The notes under the pieces are model-generated. The model saw nothing but the letters and a program-made list of their open reading frames with translations. It was not told the origin of the DNA and made no database searches. Of a DNA stretch of 64,000 nt, positions 28,268 to 38,171 are shown piece after piece. The translations under genes were made by a program, and so were the position numbers. The stretch is from Streptomyces litmocidini (GTDB lineage: Bacteria; Actinomycetota; Actinomycetes; Streptomycetales; Streptomycetaceae), in the NCBI RefSeq assembly GCF_014649755.1, contig NZ_BMTQ01000002.1:634761-698760 (forward strand). Direction: 5' to 3'. Each line of letters begins with the position of its first letter. The first letter of the stretch is position 1.

Positions 28268-29356
28268 TCAGCGCAGCACCGACTCCAGGAAGTCGCTGCC
28301 GAGGCGGGCGACGACGGACACGTCGAGCTGATGGTGCACGTACCGGCCGCGGCGCTGGGTGCTGATCAGCCCGGCCTTCTTCAGGACCGCGAGGTGGCGG
28401 GAGACCTCGGGGGCGGTGATGTCGTACGCGTCGGCCAGTTCGCTCGTCGTGCTGGAGCCCCGCGCCAGGCTGCGGCAGAGTCGCATCCGCATGGGGTGGG
28501 CGACGGCCTCCAGGCGCAGCTTGACCGCCTCGACGGAGGCCGCGCCGCCGAGGTCGCGGGCGGGGATCGGGTACTGGACGACGGGCTGCCATCCGGGGGT
28601 GTGGAGGGCGAAGAGGTGCGGCCAGCCGAAGGCCGTCGGCAGGAACGTCAGCGCGGTGCCCTCGGCGCTGGTCCGGCCCTGGACCAGTTTGTCGACGACG
28701 ATCCGGGAGCCGTGCGCGTCCTCCTCCAGGCTCATGGCGGGGGAGGCGTCGGCGACGGCCTCGGCCAGTCCCTTGCGGCGCATCAGCTCCGTCTTGTGGC
28801 GGGCGTCGGCGGCGAGCTGGAGCCGGACGCGGTGCCAGGTGTCCGCGAAGAAGGCCTCCTCGCAGTCCTCCAGGAGCCGCCGGATCCACGCGCGGGTGCC
28901 CGGCGGGTCGGCGAGCATCCGTTCCACGAACGCGGCCTGGCGCGGGCCGCGCGCGGCGGCCAGGTCGAGGGCGCGGCGGCGCATCCGTTCGTCGACGAGC
29001 GGTGAGGGGGCGCCGTCCGTGTAGTGGCTGTTGCAGGAGATCTCCAGGGCGGAGCCCACGAACTTCTCGTCGTCCATGCGGTCGAGGTCGTCCAGCTCCT
29101 CCGCGAGGGTCTCCCGGGGCCGCGCCGGGAGCAGGATGTCCGAACGGGTGTTGTTCCACATGAAGTCGGCGTCGACGAGCCGGTCCGCGAGCTCCGGCTT
29201 CAGGGCCGCCGTCGTCGTGGTGGTCCAGGCGTGCAGCCGGGGGTGGTGGGCGGGCACGGCGAGGGTGTGCAGGGCGGAGCCCAGCTCGGCCAGCGGCGAG
29301 GGGCAGAAGGTGATCCGCTCGTGCGGCAGTCCGGTGATGTCGATGGTCACGCTCAC
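28268..29356 (-). CDS. ArsR-type HTH regulator with DUF5937 N-terminal domain
   Basis: The 362-residue product has a long N-terminal domain of the DUF5937 type (about 1-270; ITFCPSPLAELGSALHTLAVPAHHPRLHAW is the recognisable start). A C-terminal ArsR winged helix follows ([62 protein letters not shown]). The N-terminal part probably binds an unknown ligand. Convergent with the TmrB-like gene. A large inverted repeat lies 42 bp upstream of the GTG start (29399-29447) and is the probable operator for autoregulation. Confidence 0.88.
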   Translation of the reverse strand: MSVTIDITGLPHERITFCPSPLAELGSALHTLAVPAHHPRLHAWTTTTTAALKPELADRLVDADFMWNNTRSDILLPARPRETLAEELDDLDRMDDEKFVGSALEISCNSHYTDGAPSPLVDERMRRRALDLAAARGPRQAAFVERMLADPPGTRAWIRRLLEDCEEAFFADTWHRVRLQLAADARHKTELMRRKGLAEAVADASPAMSLEEDAHGSRIVVDKLVQGRTSAEGTALTFLPTAFGWPHLFALHTPGWQPVVQYPIPARDLGGAASVEAVKLRLEAVAHPMRMRLCRSLARGSSTTSELADAYDITAPEVSRHLAVLKKAGLISTQRRGRYVHHQLDVSVVARLGSDFLESVLR

Positions 29357-29398
29357 CCGTCCATGGTGAGGGGTGGGACGGGGGCGTCGTCGTCCCGT

Positions 29399-29447
29399 TT
29401 GACGACCCCCGTCAATCGACGGCCCCCGGATTGACGGGGGTCGTCAA
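29399..29447. promoter_or_regulatory. Large nested palindrome, probable operator of the ArsR-type regulator
   Basis: TTGACGACCCCCGTCAATC (29399-29417) is perfectly complementary in reverse to 29429-29447, giving 19-bp arms around an 11-bp spacer. Each arm is itself a small palindrome, TTGACG-N5-CGTCAA, so the element reads as two identical operator sites facing each other. It sits between the divergent ArsR-type gene and the small ORF at 29489, where it can control both. TTGACG could also serve as a -35 hexamer. Regulator binding is inferred from position. Confidence 0.65.
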
Positions 29448-29488
29448 CCCGGGGGCCGGAGCGCGGCGGCGCGGCGCACGGTGGGGGC

Positions 29489-29701
29489 ATGAACGCGCTG
29501 CACCAGTACCTCTTCGACGCCTACCGGGCCGCCCGGCTCGGCGAACCGGCCCCGCCGGCGCCCGGCACCCACGACGCCGCCGTCCTGCGGGCCGCCCGCG
29601 ACCACCGCCGTTTCGAGCGGGTGGTGGCGGGCCGCAGGGCCGGCGGCGGCCTGCGCCTGCGCCTCCGCGCGGCCCTGCGCCGCCGCCGACCGTCCTTCTG
29701 A
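29489..29701 (+). CDS. Small basic hypothetical protein
   Basis: A 70-residue ORF with an ATG preceded by GGTGGGGGC. The product begins MNALHQYLFDAYRAARLGE and ends in an arginine-rich stretch (RRAGGGLRLRLRAALRRRR). I do not recognise a family. It is divergent from the ArsR-type regulator across the large palindrome, which argues that it is a real regulated gene. The GC-rich background makes chance ORFs of this size common, so confidence is limited. Confidence 0.5.
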   Translation: MNALHQYLFDAYRAARLGEPAPPAPGTHDAAVLRAARDHRRFERVVAGRRAGGGLRLRLRAALRRRRPSF

Positions 29702-29773
29702 CGGCCCGGGAAACCGCCTCGTCCTTCGAGACGGACTCCGCCCCCGGCCTCCGAAACCCGGCCCCCGGGACCG

Positions 29774-30946
29774 TCACCCCTCGACGCGCGCCAGGAAGTC
29801 CCGTACCGCCTCCTTCACGTCCTCCGCCGTCCACTCCAGGCCGGGGCCCGTCACCGTCAGCTCCGTGAGCGCGACGCCCGGCGGGCCGCCCGCGCCCGGG
29901 GCGGCCCAGCGGCGGAAGAAGGCGACGCCGGTGTCCTCGGTCTGGGCGAGGGCCGCCGCCGTCAGGACGTCCGGGTCGTACGGCAGCCAGACCTGGAACT
30001 GGTGGGTGTGCGGGGTCTCCGGGTGGACCCGGGACCAGCCGGTGCCCGCCTCCGCGAACGCCTCCCGGACCGCGTCGGCCACCACGCGCGCGTGCGCCAC
30101 GTACGAGGGCAGCCGGGGCAGCTCGACGTCCAGGCCCCGGAGCGCGGAGAGCGCCGCCGGGTACTGCTGGAAGACCGCCCCGCCGTACCGGTGCCGCCAG
30201 GTCCTGGCCTCCTCCATGACCTCCTCGGGGCCGGCGAGCGCGGCCCCGGACATGCCGCCGAGGGACTTGTAGAACGAGACGTACACGCTGTCGGCGAGCC
30301 CCGCGATCTCCGGGAGGCCACGGCCGAAACGGGTCGTGGTCTCCCACAGCCGGGCCCCGTCGAAGTGGACCACCGCGTCCCGCTCCCGGGCCGCCTCCAC
30401 GACCTCGGTCAGCTCCTCCCAGGACGGCAGCACGAAGCCGGCGTCCCGCAGCGGCAGCTCCAGCATCAGCGTCCCGAAGGGTTCCGGGTGGTCCCGCACC
30501 TCCTCGGCGGTCGGCAGCCGGGGCGCGTCGGTCGGGTGGACCGTGCGGAGCCCCGAGACGGCTCCGAACGCGCCGTTCTCGTGGACCTCGGGGTGGGCGA
30601 TCGGGTGGAGGGCGACGACGGGGCTGCCGGTGCGCCCGGCCCAGCAGCGCAGCGCGACCTGCTGGGCCATGGTGCCGGTGGGGAAGAAGACGGCGGCGGG
30701 GAGGCCGAGTTCCTCGGCGACGCGCCGCTCCAGCTCCTCCACGAGCCCGTTCCCGTACATGTCGAGCGGGGCCTCCCCGCGGCCCGTGGCCTCCGCCCAG
30801 GCGGCCAGTTCGCGCAGCCGCGGGCCGGCCGTGCCGTCGACCGGGGCGTTCCACAGGCGGCGCTCGGCGCCGCCCCACACCTTCGCCCGGTGGAGCCGGG
30901 CCGCTTCCTCGTCCACAGGAGTCTCCGCAGGAGTCACAGGATTCAT
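29774..30946 (-). CDS. PLP-dependent threonine aldolase/beta-eliminating lyase family protein
   Basis: The 390-residue product is a fold-type I PLP enzyme. Residues 60-110 include MYGNGLVEELERRVAEELGLPAAVFFPTGTMAQ with the cofactor-binding turn. VVHFDGARLWE supplies the aspartate that pairs with the pyridine nitrogen. SVYVSFYKSLGGMSGAALAG has the Schiff-base lysine. Low-specificity L-threonine aldolases cleave threonine to glycine and acetaldehyde, but the family also includes other lyases, so the substrate is not certain. ATG at 30946 (MNPVTPAETPV) chosen. Divergent from the DUF2520 gene. Confidence 0.83.
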   Translation of the reverse strand: MNPVTPAETPVDEEAARLHRAKVWGGAERRLWNAPVDGTAGPRLRELAAWAEATGRGEAPLDMYGNGLVEELERRVAEELGLPAAVFFPTGTMAQQVALRCWAGRTGSPVVALHPIAHPEVHENGAFGAVSGLRTVHPTDAPRLPTAEEVRDHPEPFGTLMLELPLRDAGFVLPSWEELTEVVEAARERDAVVHFDGARLWETTTRFGRGLPEIAGLADSVYVSFYKSLGGMSGAALAGPEEVMEEARTWRHRYGGAVFQQYPAALSALRGLDVELPRLPSYVAHARVVADAVREAFAEAGTGWSRVHPETPHTHQFQVWLPYDPDVLTAAALAQTEDTGVAFFRRWAAPGAGGPPGVALTELTVTGPGLEWTAEDVKEAVRDFLARVEG

Positions 30947-31072
30947 GGGCCGATCATCACACCACCACCCACACCCTGTGGACGGTCCACGGAGCGCCGC
31001 GAAACGCTGGCGTAGCATGACCAGAAATCGTCCGGTACCCGCCGAGGACTGGAACGGAAGGCCGTCCCCACC

Positions 31073-32062
31073 GTGAACGCACCAGCAGCGCCAGAGCCCA
31101 GGGCCTCGGAGCCCCGGGCCGAGGACCGACCCGCCCGCCTCACCGTCGGAGTCGTCGGCGCCGGCCGGGTGGGCCCCGCCCTCGCCGCCTCGCTCCGGCT
31201 CGCCGGGCACCGCCCCGTCGCCGTCTCGGCGGTCTCCGACGCCTCCCGGCGGCGCGCCGCCGAACTCCTGCCCGACGTCCCCGTCGTCGAGCCCGCCCGC
31301 GTCCTCGCCCTCGCCGACCTGGTCCTGCTGACCGTGCCGGACGACGCGCTGCCCGGACTGGTCGAGGGCCTCACCGACACCGGGGCCGTACGGCCCGGAC
31401 AGCTGCTCGTGCACACCTCCGGGCGGTACGGGGCGCGGGTCCTGGACCCCGCCCGCCGGGCCGGCGCCCTGCCGCTGGCCCTGCACCCCGCCATGACCTT
31501 CACCGGCACCGCCGTCGACGTCCAGCGGCTCGCCGGCTGCTCCTTCGGGGTGACCGCGCCCGAGGAGCTGCGGCTCGCCGCCGAGGCGCTGGTGATCGAG
31601 ATGGGCGGCGAGCCCGAGTGGATCGCGGAGGCGGCCCGGCCGCTCTACCACGCGGCCCTGGCCCTCGGCGCGAACCACCTGGTCACGCTGGTGGCCCAGT
31701 CGATGGAGCTGCTCCACAAGGCCGGGGTCGCCGCCCCCGACCGCATGCTGGGCCCGCTCCTGGGCGCCGCCCTGGACAACGCCCTGCGGTCCGGGGACGC
31801 GGCCCTCACCGGGCCCGTCGCGCGCGGGGACGCCGGCACGGTCGCCGCCCACGTGTCCGAGCTGCGCAAGCACGCGCCCGGCACCGTCGCCGGTTATCTG
31901 GCGATGGCCCGCACGACCGCCGACCGGGCGCTCGCGCACGGCCTGCTCAAGCCCGAGCTGGCCGAGGACCTGCTGGGCGTGCTGGCCGAGCCGTCGGGCG
32001 GGGCCGCCCGCCCCGGAGACCCCGCCGACCCCGCCGACGGGCCGCAAGGAGACGACCGATGA
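31073..32062 (+). CDS. Rossmann-like and DUF2520 domain oxidoreductase
   Basis: The 329-residue product has an N-terminal NAD(P)-binding fold with [21 protein letters not shown] (about 24-44) and [14 protein letters not shown]-terminal helical DUF2520 domain follows (about 165-300, [26 protein letters not shown]). It looks like a ketopantoate reductase/ProC-type dehydrogenase. It starts an apparent operon with panC (ATGA overlap), nadB, nadC and coaX. Position before panC suggests a role in pantoate supply, but this is inference. The GTG at 31073 is the annotated start; the first 20 residues are low-complexity. Confidence 0.83.
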   Translation: MNAPAAPEPRASEPRAEDRPARLTVGVVGAGRVGPALAASLRLAGHRPVAVSAVSDASRRRAAELLPDVPVVEPARVLALADLVLLTVPDDALPGLVEGLTDTGAVRPGQLLVHTSGRYGARVLDPARRAGALPLALHPAMTFTGTAVDVQRLAGCSFGVTAPEELRLAAEALVIEMGGEPEWIAEAARPLYHAALALGANHLVTLVAQSMELLHKAGVAAPDRMLGPLLGAALDNALRSGDAALTGPVARGDAGTVAAHVSELRKHAPGTVAGYLAMARTTADRALAHGLLKPELAEDLLGVLAEPSGGAARPGDPADPADGPQGDDR

Positions 32063-33129
32063 CCCCGTCCGCCCGCAAGAGTGCCGAGGGCGGCCGTGCC
32101 GTCCACCACGAGCCCGCCGAGCTGGTGTCCACGGTCGAGGACCTGGAGGACGCGGCAGCCCGCCGGGGCGCGTCCGGACGCACCGCCGTGGTCATGACCA
32201 TGGGCGCCCTCCACGAGGGCCACGCCACCCTGATCCGGGCCGCACGCGAGCGCATCGGCGCCGAGGGCTTCGTGGTCGTCACCGTCTTCGTCAACCCGCT
32301 GCAGTTCGGCGCCGGCGAGGACCTCGACCGCTACCCCCGCACCCTGGACGCCGACCTCGCGCTCGCCTTCGACGCGGGCGCGAGCGTGGTCTTCGCGCCC
32401 TCCGTGGACGAGGTCTACCCGGGCGGGGAGCCCCAGGTCCGGATCACCGCCGGACCCATGGGCGAGCGGCTCGAAGGCGCCTCCCGGCCGGGCCACTTCG
32501 ACGGCATGCTGACGGTCGTCGCCAAGCTGCTCCACCTCACCTCGCCCGACCTGGCCCTCTTCGGCCAGAAGGACGCCCAGCAGCTGGCCCTGATCCGCCG
32601 CATGGTCCGCGATCTGAACTTCCGCGTCGAGATCGTCGGGGTGGAGACCGTCCGCGAGGCCGACGGCCTGGCCCTCTCCAGCCGCAACCGCTACCTCTCG
32701 GACGGGGAGCGCCGGACGGCGCTGTCGCTGTCGCGGGCGCTGTTCGCCGGCCGTGAGCGGCTCGCCGCCCAGGAGGCGCTGCGCGCGCGTGCCGCCTCGC
32801 TGCCGGGCGCCCAGGGCCGGGCCGAGAACCGGGCCGAGGCGCTGTCGCGGCTGGGCGAGGCCCGGGCCGCCGCCGACGCCCACGCGGTCGCGCAGGCCGC
32901 CGAGGGCGGCTGTGCCGAGGCCGTACGGGCCGCGGCCCGCGCCGTCCTGGACGAGGCCGCCAAGGCCGAGCCGCCGCTCGTCCTCGACTACCTGGCCCTC
33001 GTGGACCCGGCCGACTTCACCGAGGTCGCCGACGGCCACGACGGGGAGGCGGTCCTCGCCGTCGCCGCGCGCGTGGGGAGCACGCGGCTCATCGACAACA
33101 TCCCCCTGACCTTCGGAGCCACCAAGTGA
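32059..33129 (+). CDS. panC: Pantoate-beta-alanine ligase (pantothenate synthetase)
   Basis: The 356-residue product joins pantoate and beta-alanine using ATP to make pantothenate. The nucleotidyl-transferase motifs are present: [19 protein letters not shown] (HxGH), [46 protein letters not shown] and the KMSKS-like [10 protein letters not shown]. It is longer than the roughly 280-residue E. coli enzyme because of an N-terminal extension of about 30 residues and an Ala/Arg-rich insertion of about 45 residues near 237-285. AAGGAGA precedes the ATG, which overlaps the previous stop. Confidence 0.95.
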   Translation: MTPSARKSAEGGRAVHHEPAELVSTVEDLEDAAARRGASGRTAVVMTMGALHEGHATLIRAARERIGAEGFVVVTVFVNPLQFGAGEDLDRYPRTLDADLALAFDAGASVVFAPSVDEVYPGGEPQVRITAGPMGERLEGASRPGHFDGMLTVVAKLLHLTSPDLALFGQKDAQQLALIRRMVRDLNFRVEIVGVETVREADGLALSSRNRYLSDGERRTALSLSRALFAGRERLAAQEALRARAASLPGAQGRAENRAEALSRLGEARAAADAHAVAQAAEGGCAEAVRAAARAVLDEAAKAEPPLVLDYLALVDPADFTEVADGHDGEAVLAVAARVGSTRLIDNIPLTFGATK

Positions 33130-34883
33130 CCGGAATACGGCTGCACGCGCCCGCGCCGGGCTGGGCCATCGACGCCGACGTCGTCGTGGTCGGCTCCGGG
33201 GTCGCCGGCCTCACCGCCGCCCTGCGCTGCACCGCCGCCGGGCTCCGCACGGTCGTCGTCACCAAGGCCCGGCTCGACGACGGCTCCACCCGCTGGGCGC
33301 AGGGCGGCATCGCGGCCGCGCTCGGCGAGGGCGACACCCCCGAGCAGCACCTCGACGACACCCTCGTCGCCGGTGCCGGGCTCTGCGACGAGCGGGCCGT
33401 GCGGGCCCTGGTCACGGAGGGCCCCGGCGCCGTCCGCCGGCTGATCGCGACCGGTGCCGACTTCGACAAGACCGCCGACGGCGAGATCGCGCTGACCCGG
33501 GAGGGCGGCCACCACCGCCGCCGGATCGCCCACGCGGGCGGGGACGCGACCGGCGCGGAGATCTCCCGCGCCCTGGTCGAGGCGATACGGGACCGGGGCG
33601 TGCGCACCATCGAGCACGCCCTCGTCCTGGACCTCCTGACGGACGCCGGCGGCCGCACGGCGGGCGTGACCCTGCACGTCATGGGCGAGGGGCAGCACGA
33701 CGGCGTCGGCGCCGTCCACGCGCCCGCGGTGGTCCTCGCCACCGGCGGCATGGGGCAGGTCTTCTCCGCCACCACCAACCCGGGCGTCTCCACCGGCGAC
33801 GGCGTCGCGCTCGCGCTGCGGGCCGGGGCCGAGGTCTCCGACCTGGAGTTCGTCCAGTTCCACCCCACGGTGCTCTTCCTCGGGGCCGGTTCCGAGGGCC
33901 AGCAGCCGCTGGTCTCCGAGGCGGTACGGGGCGAGGGCGCCCACCTGGTCGACGCCGACGGGGTCCGCTTCATGCTCGGGCAGCACGAGCTGGCCGAGCT
34001 GGCGCCCCGGGACATCGTCGCCAAGGCGATCACGCGCCGGATGGAGGAGCAGGGCGCCGAGCACATGTACCTCGACGCCCGCCACTTCGGCGCCGAGATG
34101 TGGGCGGAGCGCTTCCCGACGATCCTGGCGGCCTGCCGCGCCCACGGCATCGACCCGGTGACGGAGCCGATCCCGGTCGCCCCGGCCGCCCACTACGCCT
34201 CCGGCGGCGTCCGCACGGACCTGTCGGGCCGGACGACCGTGCCCGGCCTGTACGCGTGCGGGGAGGTCGCCTGCACGGGCGTCCACGGCGCCAACCGGCT
34301 GGCCTCGAACTCGCTCCTGGAGGGCCTGGTCTTCGCCGAGCGGATCGCCGACGACGTCGTGGCGCGCGCGCCCGGCCGCGGGCCGGCCGTCCCGGTGGAG
34401 CACCCGGCCCCGGTGGTCCTGCCGCTGCTCGACCCCGGCGCCCGGCGCCGCATCCAGCGCACCATGACCCTGGGCGCGGGAGTGCTCCGGTCCGCCGCGA
34501 GCCTGCGCACGGCCTCCGAGGAACTGGACGCCCTCCACCTCGCGCCCGTCCCGAGCGAGCCCGTCCCGGCCGGGACCGCCGAGACCCCGGGCCGTCCCGG
34601 TGGGGCCGACGACCGGAAGCCCGGCGACCGGAAGTCCGCCGAGCCGGGTGTCGAGTCCTGGGAGACCACCAACCTGCTCGCCGTCGCCCGCCTCCTGGTC
34701 GCGGCGGCGTCCCGCCGCGAGGAGACCCGCGGCTGCCACTGGCGCGAGGACCGCCCCGACCGGGACGACGCCCGGTGGCGCAGGCACCTCGTCGTCCACC
34801 TCACCCCGGAGCGGGCCCTCGACGTCCGCACCACCGAGACCTTCGACTTCCCCCCCACCGTCGATGCCCCCAGGGAGCCGTAA
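33126..34883 (+). CDS. nadB: L-aspartate oxidase
   Basis: The 585-residue flavoprotein oxidises L-aspartate to iminoaspartate for quinolinate and NAD synthesis. FAD binding is seen in [18 protein letters not shown]. Active-site and family segments include [60 protein letters not shown] and [19 protein letters not shown] charged linker of about 35 residues (about 480-515) interrupts the C-terminal helical domain. The GTG start overlaps the panC stop. nadC follows at once; nadA is not in the window and must lie elsewhere. Confidence 0.95.
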   Translation: MTGIRLHAPAPGWAIDADVVVVGSGVAGLTAALRCTAAGLRTVVVTKARLDDGSTRWAQGGIAAALGEGDTPEQHLDDTLVAGAGLCDERAVRALVTEGPGAVRRLIATGADFDKTADGEIALTREGGHHRRRIAHAGGDATGAEISRALVEAIRDRGVRTIEHALVLDLLTDAGGRTAGVTLHVMGEGQHDGVGAVHAPAVVLATGGMGQVFSATTNPGVSTGDGVALALRAGAEVSDLEFVQFHPTVLFLGAGSEGQQPLVSEAVRGEGAHLVDADGVRFMLGQHELAELAPRDIVAKAITRRMEEQGAEHMYLDARHFGAEMWAERFPTILAACRAHGIDPVTEPIPVAPAAHYASGGVRTDLSGRTTVPGLYACGEVACTGVHGANRLASNSLLEGLVFAERIADDVVARAPGRGPAVPVEHPAPVVLPLLDPGARRRIQRTMTLGAGVLRSAASLRTASEELDALHLAPVPSEPVPAGTAETPGRPGGADDRKPGDRKSAEPGVESWETTNLLAVARLLVAAASRREETRGCHWREDRPDRDDARWRRHLVVHLTPERALDVRTTETFDFPPTVDAPREP

Positions 34884-35902
34884 GTGAGCACGCCCGAGGA
34901 AGCCCGTCCCGAGCCCGTGGACGTCCCTCTCATCCAGATCAACACGGTCTCCGACGAGGAGGCCGGCGGCTGCGGCGACGGCTGCGCCTGCGGCGACGGC
35001 GAGGAGTTCGAGTGCGGGCTCGACCCCGCCCTCGCGCAGCTGCTCGCCGACGCCGGCCTCGACCCCGTCCAGGTCGAGGACATCGCCCACCTCGCGATCG
35101 CCGAGGACCTCGACGGCGGGATCGACGTCACGACCGTGGCGACCGTCCCCGAGGAAGCCGTCGCCACGGCCGACTTCACCGCCCGCGAGGCCGGCGTCGT
35201 GGCCGGTCTGCGGGTCGCCGAGGCCGTCCTGTCGATCGTCTGCACCGACGAGTTCGAGGTCGAGCGGCACGTCGAGGACGGCGCGCGCGTGGAGGCCGGG
35301 CAGAAGCTGCTCAGCGTCACCGCCCGCACCCGCGACCTGCTCACCGGCGAGCGCAGCGCGCTCAACATCCTGTGCCGCCTCTCCGGCATCGCCACCGCCA
35401 CGCGCGCGTGGGCGGACGCCCTGGAGGGCACGAGGGCGAAGGTCCGCGACACCCGCAAGACGACGCCGGGCCTGCGCGCCCTGGAGAAGTACGCGGTCCG
35501 CTGCGGCGGCGGCGTCAACCACCGCATGTCGCTCTCCGACGCCGCCCTGGTGAAGGACAACCACGTGGTGGCGGCCGGCGGCGTCGCCGAGGCCTTCAAG
35601 GCCGTCCGCGAGCTGTTCCCGGAGGTGCCGATCGAGGTCGAGGTCGACACGATGCACCAGGTCCGCGAGGTCCTGGACGCGGGCGCCGACCTGATCCTGC
35701 TCGACAACTTCACCCCGCTGGAGACCGAGGAGGCCGTCGCCCTGGTCGCGGGCCGCGCCGTCCTGGAGTCCTCGGGCCGGCTGACCCTGGAGAACGCGGC
35801 GGCGTACGCGGCGACCGGCGTGGACTACCTGGCGGTCGGCGGCCTCACGCACTCCTCCTCGATCCTCGACATCGGCCTGGACCTGCGCGAGGTGCGGGCC
35901 TG

Positions 35903-35903
<1 letters not shown>
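34884..35903 (+). CDS. nadC: Nicotinate-nucleotide pyrophosphorylase (quinolinate phosphoribosyltransferase)
   Basis: The 339-residue product converts quinolinate and PRPP to nicotinate mononucleotide with loss of CO2. The QPRTase core starts at about residue 58. It contains LAIAEDLDGGIDVTT, GERSALNILCRLSGIAT, DTRKTTPGLRALEKYAVRCGGGVNHRMSLSD and VEVDTMHQVREVLDAGADLILLDNF. It carries an extra N-terminus of about 55 residues with a cysteine cluster (Cys30, Cys34, Cys36, Cys44 in GGCGDGCACGDGEEFECG) that most NadC proteins lack. The GTG start abuts the nadB stop with no gap. Confidence 0.95.
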
Positions 35904-36709
<806 letters not shown>

Positions 36710-36735
36710 GGGTGGGTTCGGCGCGCCGCGATGAT

Positions 36736-36762
36736 CGCTAAGCGAAAATTGTCCGATTAGCG
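36736..36762. promoter_or_regulatory. Inverted repeat upstream of hypothetical gene
   Basis: CGCTAA (36736-36741) and TTAGCG (36757-36762) form a perfect 6-bp inverted repeat with a 15-bp A/T-rich spacer just upstream of the TAGTGT element (36765-36770) and the ATG at 36777. This is an operator-like arrangement. The regulator is unknown. Confidence 0.35.
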
Positions 36763-36776
36763 CGTAGTGTCGGCCC

Positions 36777-37379
36777 ATGCCCACGCCATACGGATCCCGC
36801 GGCGGCATGGCGTTCAGCGCGGACGAACTGCGTGTGCTCCGCCGCGCCCTCGCCACTGCCCTCCACCCCGCCCCCCTCCAGGAGGAGGACGTCCAGGACT
36901 GCCTGCGCCTGACCGAATCCGTGGACGAGGCGGTACGCGAGGCGGGCCGGCTGCGCGCCTTCCTCCTCGCCGACCTGGTCCGCTACCGCGAGGCGCTGCC
37001 CGGGTCCCTCGGCGGCTACCTGGAGCTCCTCCGGGACGCGCTGGCCGCCGGCTACGACCCCGGCGCCGACGACCTCGCGGCGCTGCGCGCGCTGCGCCGC
37101 AACCCGGCCGCCGCCGAGCTGCTCGCCCGCTGCCAGGTCCTCGCCGAGCGTTCCGTGCGCGCGCGCCTGGCCCGGGTCTCCCAGGCCACCGCCCCGGCCG
37201 CGTCCTCCGGCTCCCGGGCCCGGCTGCTCGCCCTGCCCGGCGGGCGCGCGGCGGGCGACGAGCCCAAGCCGACCCCGCCCGCCCCGGCCGAGCGCCCGGT
37301 GCCCAAGCCCTCCGAGGCGTTCCCGCCGCGCCGCCGCCCCGTACCGCCGCCCCCGCCCGAGGAACGGGCCGCCGGATAG
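36777..37379 (+). CDS. Conserved hypothetical protein, helical with Pro-rich tail
   Basis: The 200-residue product begins MPTPYGSRGGMAFSADELRVLRRALATALHP and is predicted mostly helical to about residue 130 (LRLTESVDEAVREAGRLRAFLLADLVRYREALPG), with a proline-rich C-terminus. No domain is recognised. The start has no ribosome-binding site, but TAGTGT ends 6 nt upstream, suggesting a leaderless message. It precedes a small membrane protein gene. Confidence 0.75.
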   Translation: MPTPYGSRGGMAFSADELRVLRRALATALHPAPLQEEDVQDCLRLTESVDEAVREAGRLRAFLLADLVRYREALPGSLGGYLELLRDALAAGYDPGADDLAALRALRRNPAAAELLARCQVLAERSVRARLARVSQATAPAASSGSRARLLALPGGRAAGDEPKPTPPAPAERPVPKPSEAFPPRRRPVPPPPPEERAAG

Positions 37380-37393
37380 CTACCCTGGTCGCC

Positions 37394-37573
37394 ATGGACT
37401 ACGTATCCGCGCTCGTGCCCCCCGTCGTGATGGCCGCGTTCTTCATCGGCCTCGTCGTCACGATCGTCAAGAGCCAGGGCGGCCCGAACAAGGCCAAGGA
37501 GGACGCGGCCGTGGACGCCGCCCTCGCCCGCGCCGAGGCGGCCCGCCAGGCGGACGGCCCCGCCGCCTCCTGA
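37394..37573 (+). CDS. Small single-span membrane protein
   Basis: A 59-residue product starting MDYVSALVPPVVMAAFFIGLVVTIVKSQGG, with one membrane helix (about 7-25) and a charged Ala-rich cytosolic tail (KAKEDAAVDAALARAEAARQ). I recall similar short proteins encoded next to this position in other streptomycetes. Function unknown. TACCCT ends 7 nt before the ATG, so it may be transcribed leaderless from its own promoter. It overlaps a longer meaningless frame on the same strand. Confidence 0.7.
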   Translation: MDYVSALVPPVVMAAFFIGLVVTIVKSQGGPNKAKEDAAVDAALARAEAARQADGPAAS

Positions 37574-37643
37574 GGCCCCGCGCCACCCCCGCGGACCCGG
37601 TGACCCGCGGGCCCGCGCCGCCCTCGCGGATCCCGCACCACCG

Positions 37644-37679
37644 AGGACGCGCGACCTTTCGAGGTCGTGCGTCCTTTTT
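37644..37679 (+). terminator. Rho-independent terminator with UUCG tetraloop
   Basis: A 14-bp stem (37644-37657 with 37662-37675, one G-U pair) is closed by a TTCG tetraloop and followed directly by a run of T. It is the most classical terminator in the window and ends the small membrane protein transcript before the BlaI-type gene. Confidence 0.9.
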
Positions 37680-37736
37680 GTTGGTTTCCTGTCGGAAATG
37701 GCCACGTATTGACGTTTCGCGCACTAGGGTGGCGCT

Positions 37737-38156
37737 GTGCCCCGTCCATTGGGAGAGCTCGAAGACGCCGTCATGACGCGCGTCTGGCAATGGAACCGCC
37801 CGGTGACCGTCCGGGAAGTCCTGGAGGACCTCCAGCAGGAGCGGTCCATCGCCTACACCACCGTCATGACCGTCATGGACAATCTCCACCAGAAGGGCTG
37901 GGTCCGCAGGGAAGTCGAAGGCCGCGCCTATCGATATACGGCGGTCTCCACCCGCGCCGCCTACTCGGCGGCCCTGATGAACGAGGCCTGGACGCAGAGC
38001 GACAACCCCGCCGCCGCGCTCGTCGCCTTCTTCGGGATGATGTCGCCGGAACAGCGGGAGTCGCTGAACGACGCCATCCGGATCGTCCAGCGCGACAGCC
38101 CCCTCCCCCCCTCCCCGCGGGAGCCCGAGGGTGACGAGGGGACGGCCCGCCCGTAG
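37737..38156 (+). CDS. BlaI/MecI/CopY-family transcriptional regulator
   Basis: The 139-residue product has the BlaI winged helix: LGELEDAVMTRVWQWNRPVTVREVLEDLQQERSIAYTTVMTVMDNLHQKGWVRREVEGRAYRYTA, then a C-terminal dimerisation helix region (AAALVAFFGMMSPEQRESLNDAI). These repressors usually control beta-lactamase or copper genes and are released by a BlaR1-type protease, but no BlaR1 or beta-lactamase gene adjoins. GTG start with TAGGGT 6 nt upstream. Its target is unknown. Confidence 0.88.
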   Translation: MPRPLGELEDAVMTRVWQWNRPVTVREVLEDLQQERSIAYTTVMTVMDNLHQKGWVRREVEGRAYRYTAVSTRAAYSAALMNEAWTQSDNPAAALVAFFGMMSPEQRESLNDAIRIVQRDSPLPPSPREPEGDEGTARP

Positions 38157-38171
38157 CGATAGCGTCCCCCC

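Noticed and set aside
37709..37730. TTGACG/TAGGGT as a standard promoter for the BlaI-type gene
   Set aside because: The spacing is only 10 bp, too short for a vegetative promoter; only the TAGGGT element is kept.
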